Assembly (NCBI GenBank): GCA_035605695.1 | Contig: DATNGZ010000019.1 | Location: 62,001 to 126,000, forward strand | Source: VRUE01 sp035605695 | GTDB lineage: Bacteria > Actinomycetota > Thermoleophilia > Solirubrobacterales > 70-9 | Length of the DNA stretch: 64,000 bases | Direction: 5' to 3' | Shown: positions 18,504 through 26,599 of the stretch, piece by piece | Position numbering within the stretch: position 1 is the stretch's first letter | Layout of the letters: every line of letters begins with the position of its first letter | The notes under the pieces: generated by a model | Seen by the model: only the letters and a program-made list of their open reading frames with translations | What the model was told of the DNA's origin: nothing | Databases searched by the model: none | Made by a program: the position numbers and the translations under genes

Positions 18504-19312
18504 CGTCCGTGCAGTTTCGCAAGCACCACGGCCGCCAGGGCGGCACGGTACGCCGCATACGGCCAGAGCGCGCGATCGCGCTCGACCAGGCCGATCAGGC
18601 GCTGCGAAGCGAGGGTCGAGGCGAAGGAGGCGCCGATACCGATTGCCAATGAGCGACGCAGCTCGGGTGCGACGCCGCGGCGGCTGAGCCGGACGCCCTT
18701 GAGCGCGGTCGCGCCGACGATGATCGGCAGCGCGATTGTGCGTGAGAGCAGGTTGGCCTGGTCGCGGGAGAAGCGCCGCCAGCGGGCCGCGGCGAGGGTG
18801 ATCCCGTTGCGCGAGACGCCCGGGGCGAGCGCGGCTGCTTGCGCTACGCCGAGCGCCAGCCCATCCGCCGCCCCGGCCTCGCCGCGGCCGCGCAGCTGCG
18901 GCCGGGTGTCGCCGGCAAGCATCGCGGCCGCACCGCCGAGCAGGCCGTAGGCAGTTGCGCGCGGCCCGCCGAGGCGCCGCTCGATCACCCGCTCGAACCG
19001 ATAGCCGAACACCGCGGCCGGCAGGAAAGAGAGGGCGAGGACGACCGCGCCGCGGGCATCGAAGGCGCGCAGCTCTTCGCCGATCAGCTTGCGCTGGCCG
19101 ACCAACAGCGCCGCCGCCGCGCCGGCGTGCAGCGCTACCTCGAAGCTCTTGCGAACCTCCGGGTCGACTGCCTCCCAGTCCCATCCCGCAAGCCAGGGGA
19201 TGAGGACGATGTGGGCGGAGCTGGATACCGGCAGCAGCTCGGCCGGCCCCTGCACGATGCCGAGCGCGATCGCGCGCTGTGCCGGGATCCCGCCGTCGCC
19301 CGCCGCGCTCAA
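18500..19312 (-). CDS. uppP: Undecaprenyl-diphosphatase (UppP/BacA)
   Basis: Dephosphorylates undecaprenyl pyrophosphate, recycling the lipid carrier for peptidoglycan and exported glycans. About 270 aa, polytopic. The two active-site motifs are present: GIVQGPAELLPVSSSAHIVL near the N-terminus and ALAPGVSRNGITLAA. The proposed start is TTG at 19312, overlapping the dedA stop as TTGA and placing the first motif about 15 residues in, as usual. A longer open frame upstream is dedA shadow. The carrier is shared by the wall genes before and the polysaccharide genes after it. Confidence 0.9.
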
Positions 19313-19992
19313 GCGCTTGAAGAACGAACCGGCTCGGTCGCCGGAGTGGGCTCGTCCTCGCCGCCGCCACGCCGCCGCTTGATCAAGAGGTAGATAACTC
19401 CGCCGATGATCGCCGCCAGCACCACGTAGTCGAGGTAGCCGAGCTTGTGGCGCCACTCTTCCCAGTTGTCGCCGACGCTCTGCCCGACCAGCGCCAGCAT
19501 CAGCACCCAGGGGATGCAGCCGGCAAGGGTGTAGGCGGTGAAGCGCCAGAACGGCATCTTTGCGACCCCGGCGGGGAGTGAGATGAAGGTGCGCACGATC
19601 GGCAGCATCCGCGAGAAGAAGACGGTGGGGGCGCCGTAGCGCTCGAACCAGTCATCGGCCCATTTGAGGTGTTTGGGGCTGATGTGGATCAGCTTGTTCT
19701 TTTCCAGCAGGTCGAGCCGGCCGTAGTAGCCGACCGCATAAGCGATCCAGGAGCCGACGAGGTTGCCGAGCACCCCGGCGGTGACCACGCCGAACAGGGT
19801 CAGGTCCCCTTCGGAGACGCTGAAGCCGGCGAAGAGCATGATCGCCTCGCTGGGCACCGGGATGCAGGCCGACTCCAGGGTCATCAACAAGAACACGGCG
19901 ACGACACCAGCAGAGCCGATGAAGTCGGTGGCGACGTTGACGATCGGTTCGACGACCTTGTCGGTGATGCTGGCGAAGAGGAGAGGCGACAT
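19309..19992 (-). CDS. DedA/SNARE-associated family membrane protein
   Basis: 227 aa integral membrane protein. Family motifs include LESACIPVPSEAIMLFAGF, GNLVGSWIAYAVGYYGR, and the FFSRMLPIVRTFISLPAGVAKMPFWRF block with its conserved arginines. Some DedA proteins have recently been shown to flip undecaprenyl phosphate, which would fit the coupling to uppP; that role is an inference here. ATG 19992 is preferred over a TTG 39 nt upstream. A TACAAT -10 candidate on the minus strand lies 13 nt before it. Confidence 0.9.
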   Translation of the reverse strand: MSPLLFASITDKVVEPIVNVATDFIGSAGVVAVFLLMTLESACIPVPSEAIMLFAGFSVSEGDLTLFGVVTAGVLGNLVGSWIAYAVGYYGRLDLLEKNKLIHISPKHLKWADDWFERYGAPTVFFSRMLPIVRTFISLPAGVAKMPFWRFTAYTLAGCIPWVLMLALVGQSVGDNWEEWRHKLGYLDYVVLAAIIGGVIYLLIKRRRGGGEDEPTPATEPVRSSSA

Positions 19993-20049
19993 TCGCGAAG
20001 CGGGGATTGTAGGGATGAAGCCAAACAGCAACTAAACTCGCCACGTCCC

Positions 20050-21936
20050 ATGGGTCGCCTCAACCATCCCGTCTACCGCAACCGGATTCTCCAGATGGCA
20101 GCCGACGGACTTCTCGTCGCGCTCTCCTTCTATCTGGCGTTTCGCCTGCGCTTCCTCGACCAGAGTGGCCTGCCGCACCGCTACTGGGTCCTCTTCGCGC
20201 AGTCGGTCGGCTTCGTCATCGTTGGCAAGCTGGTCGTTTTCTACGCCTTCGGGCTCTACCAAAAGTGGTGGCGCTACGTCAGCGGCCGTGACTTCCTACT
20301 GATTGTCCGCGCGGTCACCGTCTCCAGCGCGATCCTCGTCGTCGCCTTCACCGTGCTGCGGCCTTTCGCCCACAACCTGCCGCGCTCGGTCGCGGTGATG
20401 GACTTCATCCTCACCCTGATGCTAATCACCGGCGCCCGCCTCGCGGTGCGGCTGATCGTCGAGCGGCCCTCGCGCTCCGGCCGCCTGCCCAAGCACGAGG
20501 TGCTGGTGATCGGTGCCGGCTCCGGTGGCCAGATGGTCGTCCGCGAGCTGCAGCTCAACCCCGACCTCGGCGCCACCGCGATCGGCTTCGTTGACGACGA
20601 CCCGCGCAAGCGGGGGATGCGGATGCTGGGGCTGAAGGTACTCGGCTCGACCAAGAAGATCACGACGATCCTCGACGAGACCCAGCCCGACGAGGTCGTG
20701 ATCGCGATCCCTTCGGCCCCCGGGACGCTGCGCGCCAAAGTCGTCGCCGCCTGTCGCGACCGCGAGATCCGCGTGCGCACCCTGCCCACCGTCTTCGAGC
20801 TGCTGCGCGGCGGCGTCCAGCTCAACAAGCAGTTGCGCGAGGTGCGGGTCGAGGATGTGCTCGGCCGCGACCCGATTGTGCGCGAGCTCGACCGCGTCGG
20901 CGCCTACCTGCGCGACCGCATCGTCCTCGTCACCGGCGCTGGCGGCTCGATCGGCTCAGAGCTCTGCCGCCAGATCGCCCAGGTCAAACCGCGGCTGCTG
21001 GTGATGCTCGACCACGCTGAGGACAACCTCTTTCAGATCGACCGCGAAATGGTCGACGAGCGCCACTTCACCAACGTCGAGGCGGTGCTCGCCGACTGCA
21101 AGGAGCCAGGCCGGATGCTGGAGGTGATGCAGCGCTTCAAGCCCAGCGTCGTCTTTCACGCGGCCGCCTACAAGCACGTGCCGCTGATGGAGGCCAACCC
21201 GCTCGAGGCGGTGCGCAACAACGCGATCGCAACCCGGATCACGGCCGAGGCAGCCGCCGCCTCCGAGGTCGAGCGCTTCGTGCTGATCTCGACCGACAAG
21301 GCGGTCAACCCGAAAACGGTGATGGGCGCCTCGAAGGCGATGGCCGAGTGGATCGTCGAGTCGGCCGGCAACAAGCACCCGGGCACCCGCTTCGCCAGCG
21401 TCCGCTTCGGCAACGTGCTCGCCTCCTCGGGCAGCGTCGTGCCGATCTTCCGCAACCAGATCGAGCGCGGCGGGCCGGTCACGGTCACCCATCCGGAGAT
21501 GACGCGCTACTTCATGACGATCCCCGAGGCGGTGCAGATGGTGATCCGGGCCGGCGACATCGGTGCCGGCAAGGGGGAGGTCTTCGTCCTCGACATGGGC
21601 GAGCCGGTGCGGATCGTCGACCTCGCTCACAACATGATCCGGCTCGCCGGCTATGAGCCGGAAGCCGACATCGCGATCGAGTTCACCAAACCGCGGGCGG
21701 GGGAGAAGCTGCACGAGGAGCTCCTCGGTTTCGCCGAGACTGCCCAGCCGACCGCGGCGAGGCGGATCCAGCGCGCCGTGCGCGAGACGCCGCTCGACCC
21801 CGAGTGGATCGAGGCGACGCTGAACTCGCTCGAGCATCTCGTGCTGGCCGGTGACGAGGCCAACTTGGCTCAGCGCGTGGTCGCGATGATCACCGCGCCG
21901 GGCGGCGACGCGGCGGCAGTCCTCCACGACGAGTAG
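20050..21936 (+). CDS. FlaA1/CapD-like membrane NDP-sugar 4,6-dehydratase
   Basis: 628 aa. Four N-terminal membrane helices (about 12-125), then a CoA-binding-like Rossmann domain (VLVIGAGSGGQMVVREL, about 150-270), then the catalytic extended-SDR domain from about residue 290 (VTGAGGSIGSELCRQ, AAYKHVPLMEANP, STDKAVNPKTVMGASKAMAEW). As in membrane PglF/WbpM-type enzymes, methionine stands where classical SDRs have the catalytic tyrosine (MGASK). It probably converts UDP-GlcNAc or a similar sugar to a 4-keto-6-deoxy intermediate for the exported glycan. A TAAACT -10 candidate lies 11 nt before the ATG. Confidence 0.92.
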   Translation: MGRLNHPVYRNRILQMAADGLLVALSFYLAFRLRFLDQSGLPHRYWVLFAQSVGFVIVGKLVVFYAFGLYQKWWRYVSGRDFLLIVRAVTVSSAILVVAFTVLRPFAHNLPRSVAVMDFILTLMLITGARLAVRLIVERPSRSGRLPKHEVLVIGAGSGGQMVVRELQLNPDLGATAIGFVDDDPRKRGMRMLGLKVLGSTKKITTILDETQPDEVVIAIPSAPGTLRAKVVAACRDREIRVRTLPTVFELLRGGVQLNKQLREVRVEDVLGRDPIVRELDRVGAYLRDRIVLVTGAGGSIGSELCRQIAQVKPRLLVMLDHAEDNLFQIDREMVDERHFTNVEAVLADCKEPGRMLEVMQRFKPSVVFHAAAYKHVPLMEANPLEAVRNNAIATRITAEAAAASEVERFVLISTDKAVNPKTVMGASKAMAEWIVESAGNKHPGTRFASVRFGNVLASSGSVVPIFRNQIERGGPVTVTHPEMTRYFMTIPEAVQMVIRAGDIGAGKGEVFVLDMGEPVRIVDLAHNMIRLAGYEPEADIAIEFTKPRAGEKLHEELLGFAETAQPTAARRIQRAVRETPLDPEWIEATLNSLEHLVLAGDEANLAQRVVAMITAPGGDAAAVLHDE

Positions 21937-21953
21937 CCTCTCGCAGCCCCTCC

Positions 21954-22724
21954 GTGCAGCTGCTCGAACAAATCGGCGCCTTTGCAGGCCTGGCTGCGTT
22001 CATCGGCCTTGCCCTGCTTGCCATGCTCGCCTTTTCCCAGGCGCGCGACATTCGTCGCCTGCGCGAGTGGGCCGGCTCGGCGCCGGAGCGCGACGCCGAG
22101 CGCAAGGAATCGACCTCCGTCGTCGCCGCCAAACGGGCCGAGGAGCTGCGCGAGCTGGAGCAGGCGCGGACGGCAGAACGCGAGGCGCTCGACCAGCGCG
22201 AGGAGCGCCGCCGACGCCGCGACGCCGGCCTGCCGGAACTGACCCGTCGCGAGCGGCTGGGCGAAGCGTTCTCCGGCTTCGGCTCGCGCTTGGCCGAGCC
22301 GCGCTACTTGATCGCGATCTTTGTCGTGGTCGTCCTGGTTGCCGCTGGCGCCGTCTACGTCGTCACCCAGGGCTCTGACGATGCCAACGGCAAGTCCGGC
22401 CAGGGCAAGACCGCGAAGGCGCTGAAGCCGGGCGAAATCGAAGTTTCGGTCCTCAACGGGACCGCGGTGACGGGCCTCGCCGGCACTTACGGCGACAAGG
22501 TCGAGCGCAAGGGCTTCGAGCTCGGCGCGGTGACTAACAGCGCCACCAGCTTCACCGACAGCGTCGTCATGTTCAGGCGCGGCCACGCGCCCGAGGCCCG
22601 CCGCGTCGCCTCCGTGCTGGGGATCTCGGACGTGCAGCTGATGAGCGCCGACATCGCCTCGGTCTCCGGCGCCGCGCCGGTCGCGGTAATCGTCGGCGAG
22701 GACAATGCCCAGACCTCGGGGTGA
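21954..22724 (+). CDS. Membrane protein with a C-terminal LytR_C domain
   Basis: 256 aa, GTG start. One N-terminal hydrophobic helix (GAFAGLAAFIGLALLAMLAF) is followed by a charged Glu/Arg-rich coiled-coil segment (about 40-105) and a second membrane helix (YLIAIFVVVVLVAAGAVYVV, about 118-137). The C-terminal 100 residues (EIEVSVLNGTAVTGLAGTYG, MFRRGHAPEARRVASVLG) match the LytR C-terminal domain found with wall-polymer ligases. The catalytic LytR-CpsA-Psr domain itself is absent. Its location suggests a role in attaching or handling the glycan at the wall. Confidence 0.82.
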   Translation: MQLLEQIGAFAGLAAFIGLALLAMLAFSQARDIRRLREWAGSAPERDAERKESTSVVAAKRAEELRELEQARTAEREALDQREERRRRRDAGLPELTRRERLGEAFSGFGSRLAEPRYLIAIFVVVVLVAAGAVYVVTQGSDDANGKSGQGKTAKALKPGEIEVSVLNGTAVTGLAGTYGDKVERKGFELGAVTNSATSFTDSVVMFRRGHAPEARRVASVLGISDVQLMSADIASVSGAAPVAVIVGEDNAQTSG

Positions 22725-23223
22725 GGCCTGGGGTGCCCTGGTCTTCGCCCTTCTGGTCCTCGCCACGGTTGCTGCGTTTGCCTGGTCGCAGCGGCTGAAG
22801 CGCGACCCGCTGGTCTTGGACAAGGTCAGCTTGGTCGGGGCCCCCGTTCTCCACCCGAAAAACCCGGTACATAGCTTCACGCCCAACGGCGACTGCCGCT
22901 ACGACAGGATGCGGATCCGCTTCCGCACGACCCAGTCCGACCGCGGCACCGTACAGGTGGTGAAGCCGGGCGGCAAGCTGATCATCACCCTCGCCCGCGA
23001 CACCTACCTCAAGCGCTACCACTTCCACACTTTTTACTGGGACGGCCGCACCCGCAATAACGGCCTCGCGCCGCCCGGGCGTTACAAGCTGCGGGTGAAA
23101 CTGCTCGGTCAGGAACGGACGCTGGTGCCGCCGGGGACGATCCGGCTGCACCGGGCGCATTGGGACCCGCGGGAAGCACAGGACCTCTGCCTGATCCTCA
23201 AGAGCAAGGAAGGCAGGCGGTGA
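22705..23223 (+). CDS. Secreted or membrane-anchored FlgD-like beta-sandwich protein
   Basis: 172 aa, overlapping the previous gene by 20 nt. An N-terminal membrane helix (GALVFALLVLATVAAFAW) precedes a single beta-sandwich. HSFTPNGDCRYDRMRIRFR, FYWDGRTRNNGLAPPGRYKLRVK is the FlgD/FlgD-Ig signature (FSPNGDG... WDGRD..G...PPG.Y). Function unknown; probably an exterior accessory of the polysaccharide export locus. Its stop overlaps the next gene start (GTGA). Confidence 0.7.
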   Translation: MPRPRGEAWGALVFALLVLATVAAFAWSQRLKRDPLVLDKVSLVGAPVLHPKNPVHSFTPNGDCRYDRMRIRFRTTQSDRGTVQVVKPGGKLIITLARDTYLKRYHFHTFYWDGRTRNNGLAPPGRYKLRVKLLGQERTLVPPGTIRLHRAHWDPREAQDLCLILKSKEGRR

Positions 23224-24884
23224 GCGACCTCCTGGCGGGGGCAGGGGTACTCATAGCGGCCGCCGTCTCGGCCGCAACGATCCTGCTGCCGACAGGACGC
23301 CTCCGCTCGATCGCGATGTTGGCGGCACTGGTCCTCTTCCCGGCTCTGATCCTCGGCGACCAGTGGCACTCCCACCAGATCGTCGATCTGCGTGATCACA
23401 CGTCGCGACTGGTTGCGCTCGTGCTGCTTGGCGTTGTGGCGGCGGTGGTACTCGCGTACGCCTTCAGGCGCTGGCCGATCCTGCTGCCGCTGGCGGTCGT
23501 TGCGGCGCTGCCGTTTCGGGTGCCTCTGCATGCGGGGGGGGATACGGCGAACCTCTTGGTGCCGCTTTACTTGGTGATTGCTGGAGGTGTTCTCTCCAAG
23601 GCGTTTGGTGAGTGGCAGCAGGGCGGGGGGGTCGATCTGGGGGCTGGGTTTTTCGCCTGGCGCGGGTCGTCTCTCGCTGAGTCGGCTGTGCGAAAAACAG
23701 GACGCCGCCCCCAGATCGACCCCCCCGCCCTCCTGCCATACGTCCTGGCGGGGGTCGTTCTGCTTTATGCGTTGCAGACGCTCTACTCGCCTGATTTCTC
23801 TAAGGGTCTCCAGAACGCTTGCTTCTTCTTCGTGCCGTTCAGCTTGGTGTACGGGTTGCTGCGGGATGTCAGCTGGGACTGGAAGCTTCTTACCCTGGTT
23901 CTCTGGGTGGTTGCGGTCGAGGCGGTTTGCTTTGTCGTGGTTGGTTCGGTCGAGTGGGGGACCCGCAGCCTCTTCTGGAACGACCAGGTGATCCGGTCGA
24001 ATGAATTCCACACTTACTTCAGGGTGAATTCGGTCTTCTGGGATCCGAATATCTATGGGCGGTATCTGGCCCTGGTTGCGGTTGTGGCGATGAGTGCTCT
24101 GCTCTGGGCGCGCGAACGCAAAACGTTGGTCTTGCTGACGGCGCTTGTCTTTGTGCTCTGGCTTGGCCTGTTCCCGACCTTCTCGCAGTCGAGCTTCGCC
24201 GCGCTCCTCGCGGGGCTGGCTGTGCTGGCGGCTCTGAAGTGGAGCTTGCGCTGGACCCTCGTCGCGGTGGGAGCCTTTGCCGTCCTCGGCGTTCTAGTGG
24301 TCCTATTCACCGGCGGAAGGGCGAGTCTCGACCGCATCAACATCGACACCAGTGGCCGAGCCAACCTGGTCTCCGGCGGCATCCACTTGTTCGCCCAGCG
24401 CCCCATCTACGGCTACGGCTCGGGAAGTTTCCCCAAGGCCTATCGCGAGCACGTAGAGACGCACAAAGCTCCAGTCTCCGTCTCGCATACCGAGCCAATA
24501 ACCATTGCCGCCGAGCAGGGCATCCTCGGCGTAGCCGCCTACATAGCTCTGGTCGTGACAGCCCTGTGGACGATGGCCGCGGGCTTGCGTCCGTCGCTGC
24601 TCTCTCTATCCGTGACTCGCGCGGGTGGCGTGGGGGGTGGGGGGTCGAGGACGGACCGTGGCCCGCCCGCAGGCCCCCCACCCCCCGCGACAGGATCCGC
24701 GCGCCTCCAACCCATAGCCCGAGCAGCAGTTCTCGCCACCTTCGTCGCTCTCCTAGTCCACACCATGGCCTACGCGGGATTCTTCGAGGATCCGATCACT
24801 TGGGTGCTGCTAGGCGTAGGCGCTTCGCTCGCGGCCGCCGATCGGCCGGGCGCCGCCTCCTCTGCTCCCAGACGGGTGCGCTAA
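23220..24884 (+). CDS. O-antigen ligase/polymerase-like membrane protein carrying two in-frame palindromes
   Basis: About 554 aa with some 10-12 membrane helices. The large exterior loop and following motif (LVSGGIHLFAQRPIYGYGSGSFPKAYREH) match the Wzy/WaaL O-antigen ligase family, which polymerises or transfers lipid-linked glycans. Two stretches break the pattern. Residues about 132-173 (GGGVDLGAGFFAWRG to RRPQIDPPALLP) and about 468-490 (GGVGGGGSRTDRGPPAG) are polar, low-complexity and encoded by palindromic DNA (23614-23737, 24632-24686). Both sit in loops, so the protein probably still folds. GTG 23220 overlaps the upstream stop. Confidence 0.85.
   Translation: MSDLLAGAGVLIAAAVSAATILLPTGRLRSIAMLAALVLFPALILGDQWHSHQIVDLRDHTSRLVALVLLGVVAAVVLAYAFRRWPILLPLAVVAALPFRVPLHAGGDTANLLVPLYLVIAGGVLSKAFGEWQQGGGVDLGAGFFAWRGSSLAESAVRKTGRRPQIDPPALLPYVLAGVVLLYALQTLYSPDFSKGLQNACFFFVPFSLVYGLLRDVSWDWKLLTLVLWVVAVEAVCFVVVGSVEWGTRSLFWNDQVIRSNEFHTYFRVNSVFWDPNIYGRYLALVAVVAMSALLWARERKTLVLLTALVFVLWLGLFPTFSQSSFAALLAGLAVLAALKWSLRWTLVAVGAFAVLGVLVVLFTGGRASLDRINIDTSGRANLVSGGIHLFAQRPIYGYGSGSFPKAYREHVETHKAPVSVSHTEPITIAAEQGILGVAAYIALVVTALWTMAAGLRPSLLSLSVTRAGGVGGGGSRTDRGPPAGPPPPATGSARLQPIARAAVLATFVALLVHTMAYAGFFEDPITWVLLGVGASLAAADRPGAASSAPRRVR
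23614..23737. repeat. In-frame composite palindrome (30-nt arms, 64-nt core) inside the O-antigen ligase gene
   Basis: Arms 23614-23643 and 23708-23737 are reverse complements with one mismatch; the inner 24 nt (23620-23643 with 23708-23731) are perfect. The core holds a second stem, GTTTTTCGC paired with GCGAAAAAC. The total length is compatible with the reading frame and no stop is introduced. Same architecture as the F1 and F2 elements, with a different core. Confidence 0.85.
24632..24686. repeat. Second in-frame palindrome in the O-antigen ligase gene
   Basis: Thirteen-base perfect arms (24632-24644 and 24674-24686, G-runs pairing with C-runs) around a 29-nt loop. It encodes a Gly/Pro-rich loop between membrane helices. 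Simple G/C runs make this weaker evidence than the other palindromes. Confidence 0.55.
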
Positions 24885-24942
24885 TTTCACCCGGCGGCCA
24901 CGCGCCCGTCCTTCCGCGTCCGGGGGCGGCTAGGGTCAGCGC

Positions 24943-26484
24943 GTGTCGGGATACCTCCGCCGTCTAGCGACGACCGGCGCCGCCTACACGGCGGCGAGCA
25001 TCGTCTCGAAGCTGATTGCGGTCGTCCTGCTGCCGCTTTACACGCGCTACCTGACACCGGCCGACTACGGCGCCGCCGAGGTGATGTTCGCCGCGATCGT
25101 CTCGGTCAGCATCATCGTCCGCCTCGGCACGATCGAGGCGTTGCTGCGCTTCTACTACAAAGACGACGAGGATCCAGCCCAGGTCGTCGCCACCTCTTTT
25201 GCCGCCTTGTTCTGGGTCGCCACCGCGGCAGCGCTGATCCTGCTGCCCTTCGCCAAGCCGATCTCCGAAGCCCTGCTCGACGAATCGGCGCCGGACCTGG
25301 CGCGGATCGCGATCGGCGGCCTCTGGGTCTCGACGATGTTCGAGTACCTGCTCACCCTCTTCCGGCTCGAGGAGCGCGCCCGCGCTTTCTTCGTCACGAC
25401 GCTGCTCAGCGTGATCTCGGCGATCAGCCTCACCGTGGTGCTCGTCGTCGGAGCGGGGGAGGGGGCGCGGGGCCTGCTGCTCGGCAGCTATGCCAGCGGC
25501 GCCGTCTTCGTCCTCGGCCTGATCTGGCTTCACCGCCGCCGTCTCTCGCTCTGGTTCGATCGCGCCCTGCTGAGGCGGCTGATGCGCTTTGGCCTGCCGA
25601 CGATGCCGGCCGAGCTCTCGCTCTACCTGCTCAATTTCGTCGACCGGATCATCATCGTTCGCACCGTTGGGCTGGCCGAGGCCGGCCTTTACTCACTCGC
25701 GGTCAAGTTCGCCCAGGGGGTCAACGTGCTCGTCCGCGGCTTCCAGCTCGCCTGGCCGCCACTGGCCTACTCGATCCGCGACGACGGCGAAGCCCGTCGC
25801 ACCTACGCCGTCGTCGTCACCCTGTTCAGCGCCGGCTGCGCCTTTGTGGTCACCGGCATGTGGCTGCTCTCGCGCTGGATCGTCCGCGCCCTGACCACGC
25901 CCGAGTTCTTCGGCTCCTACAAGGCGATCGGCCTCCTCGCCACCGCCGTCACCCTCTACGCCCTCTACATGGTCCTCGTCGTGATCCTCGGCCGTACCGG
26001 ACGCACCGAGTTCAATTTCCCCGCCACCGCCGCCGCTCTCGCGACCAACATCGCCCTCAACCTCGCCCTCGTCCCACCGTTCGGCATCGTCGGCGCCGGC
26101 ATCGCCCTCGTCGCCTCCTACATCGTCGTGCTGGCACTGATGTACAGCTTCACCCAACGCCTCTTCCCGGTCCCCTACGAATGGGGCCGCCTGGCCCGCG
26201 TCATCGCAGTAAGCACCGGCCTCGTTATCTCGGGGGAGCTATTGCTACCAACGGAGGGCTTTCTCGGCCTCCTCGCACGTACGGCCCTCTGGCTCACCTA
26301 CCCGCTTGCGCTGCTCGCCACTGGCTTTTTCACTCCGGGTGAGCGTCGCTGGCTCGCAACCCTGCGCAGCCCGGGTGTCCTAGCCGCCCAGCTGCGCTCC
26401 CTGCGCCCAGCAGCAGCTGCCGTCGATGGATCAGTGCCGGAGACCTACGAGGCAGAGCAAATGGACGAGGACGCGCGCCCGTGA
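24943..26484 (+). CDS. Wzx-type polysaccharide flippase (MATE/MVF fold)
   Basis: 513 aa, about 12-14 membrane helices. The N-terminus LRRLATTGAAYTAASIVSKLIAVVLLPLYTRYLTPADYGAAEV is the classic start of polysaccharide transporters that move undecaprenyl-PP-linked repeat units across the membrane. The GTG at 24943 is preceded at 6 nt by TAGGGT (24931-24936), the leaderless-promoter pattern seen repeatedly here. The stop is one base before an F2 composite palindrome. It would work with the ligase/polymerase upstream and the sugar transferase at 29778. Confidence 0.92.
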   Translation: MSGYLRRLATTGAAYTAASIVSKLIAVVLLPLYTRYLTPADYGAAEVMFAAIVSVSIIVRLGTIEALLRFYYKDDEDPAQVVATSFAALFWVATAAALILLPFAKPISEALLDESAPDLARIAIGGLWVSTMFEYLLTLFRLEERARAFFVTTLLSVISAISLTVVLVVGAGEGARGLLLGSYASGAVFVLGLIWLHRRRLSLWFDRALLRRLMRFGLPTMPAELSLYLLNFVDRIIIVRTVGLAEAGLYSLAVKFAQGVNVLVRGFQLAWPPLAYSIRDDGEARRTYAVVVTLFSAGCAFVVTGMWLLSRWIVRALTTPEFFGSYKAIGLLATAVTLYALYMVLVVILGRTGRTEFNFPATAAALATNIALNLALVPPFGIVGAGIALVASYIVVLALMYSFTQRLFPVPYEWGRLARVIAVSTGLVISGELLLPTEGFLGLLARTALWLTYPLALLATGFFTPGERRWLATLRSPGVLAAQLRSLRPAAAAVDGSVPETYEAEQMDEDARP

Positions 26485-26485
26485 C

Positions 26486-26599
26486 ATGACGATCCCGGTA
26501 GGGGTGGAACGTCTTGTACTTTTTGGGCGTTCACCTTGCGGCGTCAGCAGCTACGTCTCGATCCAAAAAGTTAAGTGGAACCCCTACCGGGATCGTCAT
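26486..26599. repeat. Composite palindrome F2, copy 1 (20-bp perfect arms around a conserved 74-nt core)
   Basis: Arms 26486-26505 and 26580-26599 are exact reverse complements. The core opens with GGAACGTCTTGT and closes with TTAAGTGGA, both shared with copy 2 at 34889-35003. Inside, ACTTTTTGG pairs with CCAAAAAGT, and a central CCTTGCGGCG.CAGCA is conserved. The element begins two bases after the flippase stop. Its right half encodes the last residues and stop of the convergent glycosyltransferase. Confidence 0.87.

Noticed and set aside
18504..19370. Upstream extension of the purM frame (625 codons in total)
   Set aside because: The extra part is an Arg/Ala-rich shadow of uppP; purM homology begins at the ATG at 18503, which overlaps the uppP stop.
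19669..20049. Upstream extension of the FlaA1/CapD frame
   Set aside because: It is antisense to dedA and lacks membrane or Rossmann character; the ATG at 20050 gives the expected N-terminus.
24632..24686. Treating the G-run/C-run palindrome in the ligase gene as a sure member of the palindrome set
   Set aside because: Homopolymer runs can pair by chance in GC-rich DNA, so it is listed only at low confidence and not used to define a family.
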